Part shown: one piece after another, positions 58,316-64,000 of the stretch
Position numbering within the stretch: the stretch's first letter is position 1
How the letters are laid out: each line of letters begins with the position of its first letter
Source: JANOYJ01 sp963792485
Lineage (GTDB): Bacteria > Pseudomonadota > Alphaproteobacteria > Rhizobiales > Rhizobiaceae
Assembly (NCBI GenBank): GCA_963792485.1
Contig: CAWBWL010000009.1
Location: forward strand, 186,001 to 250,000
Length of the DNA stretch: 64,000 nt
Direction: 5' to 3'
Program-made: the position numbers and the translations under genes
Notes under the pieces: generated by a model
The model's input: the letters and a program-made list of their open reading frames with translations, nothing else
Databases searched by the model: none
What the model was told of the DNA's origin: nothing

Positions 58316-60427
58316 TTAAACGTAATAGTCGTTAACTACTTGGCTCGCCGCATTGAATTCAACAATATGCTGGCTCCAGGCATAGAGATTTGCCTGATCG
58401 GTATCGACGAGCCGCGCGCTCACCGGTTGGCCGGCGTCGAAATAGGACCAGGTGAAATCGGTCACGCCTGCTGACGAGAAGAACGTGTCGATGCGGTACC
58501 AAGCCTGTGAATTGACTTGATCGTAGTCGATCGTCGCCGCGTAATAGGCTTGGCCTGCATCATAATAGGTCCAGTAATAGTCAGTCACGCCTGAGCTTGA
58601 GAAGAAGGTCTCAACGCGGCCCCATGTCTGGTTCGCCGCTTGGTCATAGTCGACGGCGGCGGAGAAGAGCGCCTGGCCGGGATCATAGTTTACATAGGAA
58701 TAATCCGTCACGTTCAGCGTTGAGTAGAAGGTTTGGATATTGTTCCAGTTGTTCGCGCTTGTCTGGTCAAAATTGGTGGTCGAAGCGTATAATGCCTGAC
58801 CAGCGTCGTAATACACCCAATTAAAATCTGCGACGTTGGCGGCCGAGTAATAGGTGTTGATCGTTCCCCAGTTTGCCGCCGCGCTTTGATCGTAGTCGGT
58901 CAGCAGCGAATAATATGGCTGGCCCGCATCATAGGCGGTGAAGGCGTAATCGAGGAGATTTCCTGCGGTGTAGGAGGACGTGACGGTGCGCCAGGTGTCA
59001 TTTGAATTGGCGTCAAACGCCGTCAATTCATAAGCCCCGAATGCTCCGAGCCAGCCCGGGCCGCCGCCCAGGACGGCGGCGATGGAGGCGATGTTAGCCG
59101 CAGTCAGGAGCGCCGTTGAGGCTTGCGTTATGACCGTTACGTCACCTGCAGTGGCGCCCGCAAGTGTCGCGGTGTTGGCAATGACATTTGCGCCGGAGAC
59201 CGAAAAATTGACCGCGCCGCTTGCGCCGCCGAAATAGACGTAGTCCCCAGCCGCGTAATCGCTGACCAAATCGCCTTCGAAAACTCCGCTGGCAAAGGCG
59301 AACCAATCCGCGCCGGCGCCGCCTGTCAGACCGTCCGTCCCGGTTCCTCCAGCCAGAAAATCCGCGCCAAGCCCGCCATTGATCGTGTCCGATCCAGCTC
59401 CCCCCATGAGCACATTGCCGAGATAATTGCCGGTGATCGTGTCGTTGAAACTGGTGCCGATGGCATTCTCCACCAATGTGCCAAATGCGATCCCGATATT
59501 GTTGAGCATGCCATGCGTCGATGAGTAGGCGCCGGGATTGAGATCAATCACGCTCGTTGTGCGAACGCCATCGGAGGTCTGTGGATTTCCGGCGGCGTCA
59601 TAGGTGATGACGCGCCTTGTGGCCACGGTATCACCGGACAGGTCAAGCGTGTCGTTCCCAGCGGCATCATAAATCGTCAGCACCGGCCCGTCATTGACCG
59701 CAAAGTTGAATACGCTGTTGATCCCGGATGTCGCGTTATAGCCATATGTTGTATCGCCGGCGCGCGTTGTGGCATTTGGGGCGTAACCTCCAAAATATCC
59801 GGCGAAATTTCCGTCCGTCAGCGCCAGCAGATCATAGACCATCGGCGTCTGTGGATATTGCCATTGCCAGGTCCCATTGACCTTCAGCCAATGCGAGGTG
59901 CCGCTGCCATCGGCATCAGCGTCAAAATATGACATGACCGAGTAGCGGTGGGTATCCTGCAGAAACAGCGCATCGGGAAAATAATTTGCCGATCCGTTGT
60001 AATTGCCCGGGTGGTCGAGACCCAGCGCATGCAGAAATTCATGGATGATGGTCGTCAGTCCGTAGCTGCCGTAGCCAAGGCTTGCAGACTGGTTGGTGGT
60101 CCACAACTGGTCGAAGTAGATGCTTGCCGATGTATAGGCGTTGCTCGGAACGCTCCAGCTTGTTGAAGCATAGGTGCCGTTGCCGCGGCTTCCGTTGAAT
60201 GTGATGTTGCCTGTCCCGCCGACAAGCTGAAAATCAATGCCCAGCATTTCCTCAACGGTCTGGACAGCAGCGTTCACCCATGACTGAAATGTCGCGTCAA
60301 GCGCGTTACCGGCTGTGCTCAGATTGTTGAAAGAGTAAGTAACCGTCTGCCTGTTCCAGTAAGTGCCTTCTCGAGTCAGTTGATCGGCAATTTGCTGGCT
60401 CGTATATGCGGGAGGGTAAACAGGCAT
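58316..60427 (-). CDS. Serralysin-like M10 metalloprotease with RTX and C-terminal 41-residue repeats (copy B)
   Basis: The 703-residue paralogue is of copy A, about 120 bases apart and in the same direction. ATG 60427 is preceded by GGAAAAG. Zinc motif TIIHEFLHALGLDHPG, Met-turn SVMSYFDADADG and RTX units (GGAGSDTINGGLGADFLAGG) are intact. The region between zinc motif and RTX (DGNFAGYFGGYAPNATTRAG, SVFNFAVNDGPVLTIYDAAG) is conserved in both. It ends in the same 41-residue repeat array with cap VVNDYYV. It is probably a secreted, calcium-dependent protease. Confidence 0.9.
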   Translation of the reverse strand: MPVYPPAYTSQQIADQLTREGTYWNRQTVTYSFNNLSTAGNALDATFQSWVNAAVQTVEEMLGIDFQLVGGTGNITFNGSRGNGTYASTSWSVPSNAYTSASIYFDQLWTTNQSASLGYGSYGLTTIIHEFLHALGLDHPGNYNGSANYFPDALFLQDTHRYSVMSYFDADADGSGTSHWLKVNGTWQWQYPQTPMVYDLLALTDGNFAGYFGGYAPNATTRAGDTTYGYNATSGINSVFNFAVNDGPVLTIYDAAGNDTLDLSGDTVATRRVITYDAAGNPQTSDGVRTTSVIDLNPGAYSSTHGMLNNIGIAFGTLVENAIGTSFNDTITGNYLGNVLMGGAGSDTINGGLGADFLAGGTGTDGLTGGAGADWFAFASGVFEGDLVSDYAAGDYVYFGGASGAVNFSVSGANVIANTATLAGATAGDVTVITQASTALLTAANIASIAAVLGGGPGWLGAFGAYELTAFDANSNDTWRTVTSSYTAGNLLDYAFTAYDAGQPYYSLLTDYDQSAAANWGTINTYYSAANVADFNWVYYDAGQALYASTTNFDQTSANNWNNIQTFYSTLNVTDYSYVNYDPGQALFSAAVDYDQAANQTWGRVETFFSSSGVTDYYWTYYDAGQAYYAATIDYDQVNSQAWYRIDTFFSSAGVTDFTWSYFDAGQPVSARLVDTDQANLYAWSQHIVEFNAASQVVNDYYV
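58319..58912 (-). repeat. Tandem 123-bp repeats encoding 41-residue units in protease B
   Basis: Four units plus a 34-residue cap at the C-terminus, for example YAATIDYDQVNSQAWYRID and TFFSSAGVTDFTWSYFDAG. A partial unit (DANSNDTWRTVTSSYTAGNL) precedes them. Units at corresponding positions in A and B are more alike than neighbouring units within a protein (the last full unit is nearly identical in both), so the array pre-dates the gene duplication. Confidence 0.85.
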
Positions 60428-60686
60428 CAGTCTTTTCCAATTGATCAGCCGCCAGCATACCGGCCAGGCGGGTTTTTCCCATTCATATCTGATTTCAGCC
60501 TATGTCCGTCCCGTTACCAAACCGGCAAGACACCGACCAAAATTGAACTGAAACGCCCTTTTTTCGGGTGTTTACTGAGATATCTGTGCGGTTTTTGAAA
60601 GCTGATCACTTTTTTCGCTGAAACAGGATACAGGGTGTCGCAGGCTCGATTGACTTGTCCCGCCGCTCCATCCTATCACGCTGCAT

Positions 60687-60878
60687 GACATTTGGTTTCC
60701 GGAAGGCTTTGTTGCCCCAGGAATTCAAAGGGAATGTGAGGGGCGTACCCATCAGGGCGCTTCGATCACAGCCGACCCCGCGACTGTAGAGCGGCGAGGA
60801 ACTGTTCATCATGCCACTGGGAAACCGGGAAGGCGGACAGGACTTGTGACCCGCGAGCCAGGAGACCTGCCGGATGTC
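60687..60878 (+). ncRNA. Cobalamin riboswitch
   Basis: Conserved elements appear in order: AGGGAATG, AGCCGACCCCGCGACTGTAG, ATGCCACTGGGAAACCGGGA, AAGGCGGACAGG and the B12 box AGCCAGGAGACCTGCC at 60856-60871. The closing helix pairs GACAT (60687-60691) with ATGTC (60874-60878). It lies 60 bases before cbtB. The linker has a GGGGA...TCCCC hairpin near the ribosome-binding site, suggesting translational control. Cobalamin would shut off cobalt uptake and synthesis genes. Confidence 0.95.
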
Positions 60879-60939
60879 CAGGGCAATACCGCCCGCATTA
60901 TTCGGGGAAGTCTCCCCGCGGCCCAACACGGAGGTTGTC

Positions 60940-61119
60940 ATGGCTGCACGTTCCAATGTTTCTGTCGGCTCAAAAGCTGTATCCGAGCGCATGCTAGCAG
61001 GATTTGCAGCGCTTTTCCTCGGCGCGTTCTTTGTCTGGGGCGCAGGCTTTGCGAGTTCCGCCACTTTGCATGATGCTGCGCACGACACGCGGCATGCCTA
61101 TGGGTTTCCCTGCCACTAG
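60940..61119 (+). CDS. cbtB: Cobalt transporter subunit CbtB
   Basis: Small membrane protein of 59 residues from ATG 60940, with GGAGG in front. One membrane helix (MLAGFAALFLGAFFVWGAGF) is followed by a metal-binding tail with four His (TLHDAAHDTRHAYGFPCH). It is the partner of CbtA in the predicted cobalt importer and is directly controlled by the riboswitch. Confidence 0.93.
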   Translation: MAARSNVSVGSKAVSERMLAGFAALFLGAFFVWGAGFASSATLHDAAHDTRHAYGFPCH

Positions 61120-61130
61120 GGATTTCCGTC

Positions 61131-61847
61131 ATGACAATTCGTGTTTTGCTGGCCGCTATAGCGGCTGGGCTGCTTGCCGGGCTTTTGATGACGCCCGTGC
61201 ATCTGCGGCAAGTAGCGCCGCTCATTATTGAGGCCGAGCAATTCGAGGCGCAGCATGACCATGGCTCTGCGGCGGTGCATGTGCATGACGACGGCGCGCA
61301 ACATGTTCATGAACCGGCTGCCGGCCCGGATTCCCATTCTGCCGCCACAGATTCCGGTTTCGGCCGATCCTGGAAAACGTTGCTGGCTAATCTCGTAACC
61401 GGCGCCGGCTTTGGGCTGTTGCTCGCGGGAGTTTCGCTCCTCAGCAGCTTGCCATTGACATTTTCCACGGGCCTCTCTTGGGGCGCGGCGGGTTGGCTTG
61501 CAATACAATTTCTGCCGGCCATTGGCTTGCCGCCGGAGCTTCCGGGCTTTCCCTTCGTGGATGTTATGGCACGGCAGTACTGGTGGTTTTCCACGGCTGC
61601 AGCCTCAGTCATTGGCATGCTGGCGCTCGTCAGCCGCAAGGGGCTGCTCATGACGCTGATCGGGCTTACGCTGCTTGTCACCCCGCACATTTACGGCGCG
61701 CCGCAGCCTGCAGACGTTTCTTCAAAGGTTCCGGCCTTTGTTGCGGCTGAATTTGTGATGGCGTCACTGTCGACGACGCTGTTCTTCTGGCTCGCACTTG
61801 GGCTCTCGCTTGGCTATTTGATGGAGCGGGGCGCAAGAGAAGCGTGA
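61131..61847 (+). CDS. cbtA: Cobalt transporter subunit CbtA
   Basis: The 238-residue membrane protein has about six hydrophobic helices. The N-terminal helix AAIAAGLLAGLLMTPVHLRQ is followed by a His-rich loop (QHDHGSAAVHVHDDGAQHVH) that likely binds cobalt. LPPELPGFPFVDVMARQYWW and VTPHIYGAPQP are conserved in CbtA. It is 11 bases after cbtB and overlaps the cobU start by four bases. Confidence 0.93.
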   Translation: MTIRVLLAAIAAGLLAGLLMTPVHLRQVAPLIIEAEQFEAQHDHGSAAVHVHDDGAQHVHEPAAGPDSHSAATDSGFGRSWKTLLANLVTGAGFGLLLAGVSLLSSLPLTFSTGLSWGAAGWLAIQFLPAIGLPPELPGFPFVDVMARQYWWFSTAAASVIGMLALVSRKGLLMTLIGLTLLVTPHIYGAPQPADVSSKVPAFVAAEFVMASLSTTLFFWLALGLSLGYLMERGAREA

Positions 61848-62365
61848 GCAATCATGGGAAGATCATTCTCGTTCTTGGCGGCGCGCGCTCCGGCAAATCC
61901 GCCTTTGCCGAAGGCCTGATCGATGCATCGAGGCTAGCCAAGGTCTACATTGCGACGGGGCAGGCTTTTGACCGGGAAATGTCAGACCGTATCGAGACCC
62001 ACCAAGTTCGGCGCGGGCCGGAATGGGAGAGTGTCGAGGAGCCGCTGGATTTGACCGGCGTCTTGCGCAACTCCACGGCGGCGGGCTCTGCGGTCCTGGT
62101 GGATTGCCTGACACTCTGGTTGACCAATTTGATGCTGGAAAACAAGGACTCGGCGACGCTTGGTGATGAACTTGCTCAAGCTTTGCCAGATCTGCCGGGT
62201 CTTATCGTATTCGTGTCGAGTGAAGTTGGCCAGGGCATTGTGCCTGACAACTATTTGGCACGCTCATTCCGTGACCAAGCGGGCCTCCTGCACCAGAAAG
62301 TCGCTGCCATCGCCGACGAGGTCTATATCGTGGCGGCGGGGCTGCCGCTCAAATTGAAGGGTTGA
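61844..62365 (+). CDS. cobU: Adenosylcobinamide kinase / guanylyltransferase
   Basis: CobU (also named CobP) phosphorylates adenosylcobinamide and attaches GMP. The 173-residue protein begins at GTG 61844. The P-loop is LVLGGARSGKSAFAEGL, followed by YIATGQAFDREMSDRIETHQ (the guanylylated His region), VLVDCLTLWLTNLM and VSSEVGQGIVPDN. Length matches the family. It overlaps cbtA and is four bases from cobW. Confidence 0.95.
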   Translation: MSNHGKIILVLGGARSGKSAFAEGLIDASRLAKVYIATGQAFDREMSDRIETHQVRRGPEWESVEEPLDLTGVLRNSTAAGSAVLVDCLTLWLTNLMLENKDSATLGDELAQALPDLPGLIVFVSSEVGQGIVPDNYLARSFRDQAGLLHQKVAAIADEVYIVAAGLPLKLKG

Positions 62366-62369
62366 GTTC

Positions 62370-63413
62370 ATGAACGCAAAGATTCCCGCCACCGTCATCA
62401 CCGGCTTTCTTGGTTCAGGCAAAACCACAATGATTCGCAACATACTTGAAAATGCCAATGGCAGGCGCATCGCCTTGATCATCAACGAATTCGGCGATCT
62501 CGGCGTTGATGGCGATGTGCTGCGCGGCTGCGGAGCCGACGCATGCTCGGAGGACGATATCGTCGAACTCACCAATGGCTGCATCTGCTGCACGGTGGCG
62601 GACGATTTCATTCCGACGATGACCAAGCTCATCGAGAAAGAGCGCAGGATCGACCACATCATCATCGAGACGTCCGGACTCGCTCTGCCGCAGCCGCTGG
62701 TGGCGGCGTTTAACTGGCCGGCAGTCAAGACTCGGGTCACGGTGGACGGCGTCATCACGGTCATCGACGCCGCGGCCGTTGCCGCCGGGCGTTTCGCTGA
62801 TGACGAGGATGCCCTTGCGGCGCAGCGGGCGGCAGATCCCTCGTATGAGCATGACAACCCGCTTGAGGAGGTCTTTGAAGATCAGATCATTGCGGCAGAT
62901 CTGATCGTGCTCAACAAGTCCGATCTTGTGGATGCAAAGACCATGGACAGCGTGAGAGCGCAGATCGCCGATGGCTCCGGCCGCGCACTCAAAATTCTGG
63001 CAAGCGAACAGGGCAGGGTGCCGCTTGATGTGTTGCTCGGCCTGCAATCCGGCACGGAGGATCTTATCGCGCTGCGCAAGTCGCATCACGAGATTGAGCA
63101 TGAGGGCGGTGCCGCGCATGATCATGATGACTTCGACAGTTTCGTCGCCGAGGCGGGCGAAATCGCGGACACGCAAACTTTCCATGCGGGTCTTAAATCA
63201 CTGATAGAAAGCCATGACATTCTGCGCCTTAAAGGCTTTGCTGCCGTGACAGGAAAGCCGATGCGCCTGGTCATTCAGGCGGCGGGCAACCGGATCGAAT
63301 CCTATTTCGACCGAGCTTGGACCCCTGGCGAGAGCCGCAGCTGCCGTCTGGTCGTGATCGGCCTGAAGGGACTGGATCGCGACGCAATCCAGTCCCAGAT
63401 ATCAGCCCTCTAA
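62370..63413 (+). CDS. cobW: CobW-family GTPase
   Basis: G3E-family metallochaperone of 347 residues, thought to deliver cobalt to cobaltochelatase. The P-loop is TGFLGSGKTTMIRN, the metal site is NGCICCTV (CxCC), the Walker B-like EFGDLGVDGDVLRG and guanine-specificity NKSD are present, and a His-rich segment (HHEIEHEGGAAHDHDDF) follows. The C-terminal CobW_C domain ends VVIGLKGLDRDAIQSQI. It is directly upstream of cobN, the usual order. Confidence 0.95.
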   Translation: MNAKIPATVITGFLGSGKTTMIRNILENANGRRIALIINEFGDLGVDGDVLRGCGADACSEDDIVELTNGCICCTVADDFIPTMTKLIEKERRIDHIIIETSGLALPQPLVAAFNWPAVKTRVTVDGVITVIDAAAVAAGRFADDEDALAAQRAADPSYEHDNPLEEVFEDQIIAADLIVLNKSDLVDAKTMDSVRAQIADGSGRALKILASEQGRVPLDVLLGLQSGTEDLIALRKSHHEIEHEGGAAHDHDDFDSFVAEAGEIADTQTFHAGLKSLIESHDILRLKGFAAVTGKPMRLVIQAAGNRIESYFDRAWTPGESRSCRLVVIGLKGLDRDAIQSQISAL

Positions 63414-63416
63414 TCC

Positions 63417-64000
63417 ATGCACCTCCTCCTCGCCCAGCAAGGCACGCTAGCCGAGGGGCAGGAGGCGATTGATCTTGGCCAGTCTCCGGCTGAGGTCTTG
63501 TTCCTGTCGGCTGCAGACACCGAGATTTCCGCACTGGCGGCAGCGCGGCATGTGCTCGCGAGTTCAGCGCCCGGTCTGCGCCTTGCAAACCTTCTCCAGC
63601 TGCAGCACCCAATGTCTGTTGACACCTATATCGAGCGCACGGCCCGTCACTCCCGGCTTGTCATCGTGCGCCTCTTGGGCGGCGAGGGATACTGGCCCTA
63701 TGGGCTCGAGGCACTGCATGCAATGGCGGTGACGCATGGAGTGAAACTTGCCGTGTTGCCCGGCGATGACAAGCCGGACCCAGGCCTCGCGCGATTCTGC
63801 ACGCTCGCGGTGGCAAACTGTGGAGCGCTTTGGCGCTATCTGGCGGAGGGCGGAAGCGACAATGCTTTGCGGTTCCTGCAATACGCCAAGGCGCTAGTAT
63901 CCGGCGGAGAGAAGCCCGCAGCCGCTGCCCCCTTGATGAAGGCGGGCTTATGGTTCCAGCCGGTGGCTGCAAGCGCGCCAACAGCCGCGATCATCTTCTA
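63417..64000 (+). CDS. cobN: Cobaltochelatase subunit CobN (N-terminal part; continues beyond window)
   Basis: The open frame from ATG 63417, three bases after the cobW stop, reads MHLLLAQQGTLAEGQEAIDL, then PAEVLFLSAADTEISALAAA, RLVIVRLLGGEGYWPYGLEA and LAVLPGDDKPDPGL. This is the start of CobN, the large subunit that inserts cobalt into hydrogenobyrinic acid diamide. The 194 codons visible are about one sixth of the protein; the rest lies outside. It is the fifth gene under the riboswitch. Confidence 0.93.
   Translation, partial: MHLLLAQQGTLAEGQEAIDLGQSPAEVLFLSAADTEISALAAARHVLASSAPGLRLANLLQLQHPMSVDTYIERTARHSRLVIVRLLGGEGYWPYGLEALHAMAVTHGVKLAVLPGDDKPDPGLARFCTLAVANCGALWRYLAEGGSDNALRFLQYAKALVSGGEKPAAAAPLMKAGLWFQPVAASAPTAAIIF

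Noticed and set aside
55842..58912. CRISPR-like array suggested by regular repeats
   Set aside because: The periodicity is 123 bases, in frame, and encodes diverged 41-residue protein units, so it is a protein repeat.
60606..61088. 160-codon minus-strand frame
   Set aside because: Covers the cobalamin riboswitch and cbtB on the opposite strand; no independent support.

Overview
The window reads as a chromosomal segment of an alphaproteobacterium, most likely of the order Hyphomicrobiales (Rhizobiales). The base composition is GC-rich. The LexA boxes have the alphaproteobacterial form GAAC-N7-GAAC, and there is a perfect CtrA-type box (TTAA-N7-TTAA). The ctaA / argC / speB / rpsI / rplM neighbourhood and the aerobic-type cobalamin genes (cobQ, cobU, cobW, cobN with cbtBA) are also typical of that group. 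There is no prophage integrase, transposase, rRNA or CRISPR array. One tRNA is present, tRNA-Lys(TTT).

Layout. 1-4.3 kb is accessory DNA: an orphan BrnA antitoxin beside a decayed BrnT toxin, then a very large gene of about 1230 codons. That gene ends in a PD-(D/E)XK nuclease domain and is split by two frame changes. 4.3-10.3 kb holds uvrA (three frame changes) divergent from ssb; each has its own SOS box, and a terminator-ended small transcript is likely between them. An NTF2-like gene, marC and a GNAT acetyltransferase follow. 10.4-18.6 kb is housekeeping: gyrA with an altered quinolone-determining loop, coaD, two cyclophilins, queA-tgt and tRNA-Lys. 18.7-26.0 kb is an ABC import operon with a binding protein, two permeases, a tiny membrane protein, two ATPases and a DhaK-DhaL dihydroxyacetone kinase. 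26.2-34.6 kb is an exopolysaccharide locus: CelD-like acyltransferase, Wzz/Wzc-like protein with a degenerate kinase domain, Wza-like exporter, glycosyltransferase, polyprenyl-phosphate glycosyl-1-phosphate transferase and O-antigen ligase/polymerase-like protein.

34.6-44.0 kb is a conserved block (ctaA, argC, speB, rpsI, rplM) that carries extra material: a PcfJ-like gene between ctaA and argC, and an acyltransferase, a frameshifted amylosucrase-type GH13 enzyme and a HigBA module between speB and rpsI. 44.3-55.8 kb is mixed metabolism. It includes an in-frame fusion of an XRE helix-turn-helix domain to a class II DAHP synthase, an SDR reductase, an M50 membrane protease, an inositol-phosphatase-family enzyme coupled to a ROK kinase, a class III aminotransferase, a 3-hydroxyisobutyrate dehydrogenase-like enzyme and cobQ. 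55.8-60.4 kb holds two tandem serralysin-like M10 metalloproteases that both end in a 41-residue tandem repeat. 60.7-64.0 kb is a cobalamin-riboswitch-controlled operon, cbtB-cbtA-cobU-cobW-cobN, with cobN running off the end.

Eight frame disruptions were found, seven of +1 and one of -1, in five otherwise well-preserved genes (the nuclease gene, uvrA, the binding protein, the first ABC ATPase and the GH13 enzyme). They look more like consensus errors or very recent mutations than long-term decay. Functional statements are from reading the sequence and family knowledge; no database search was run.
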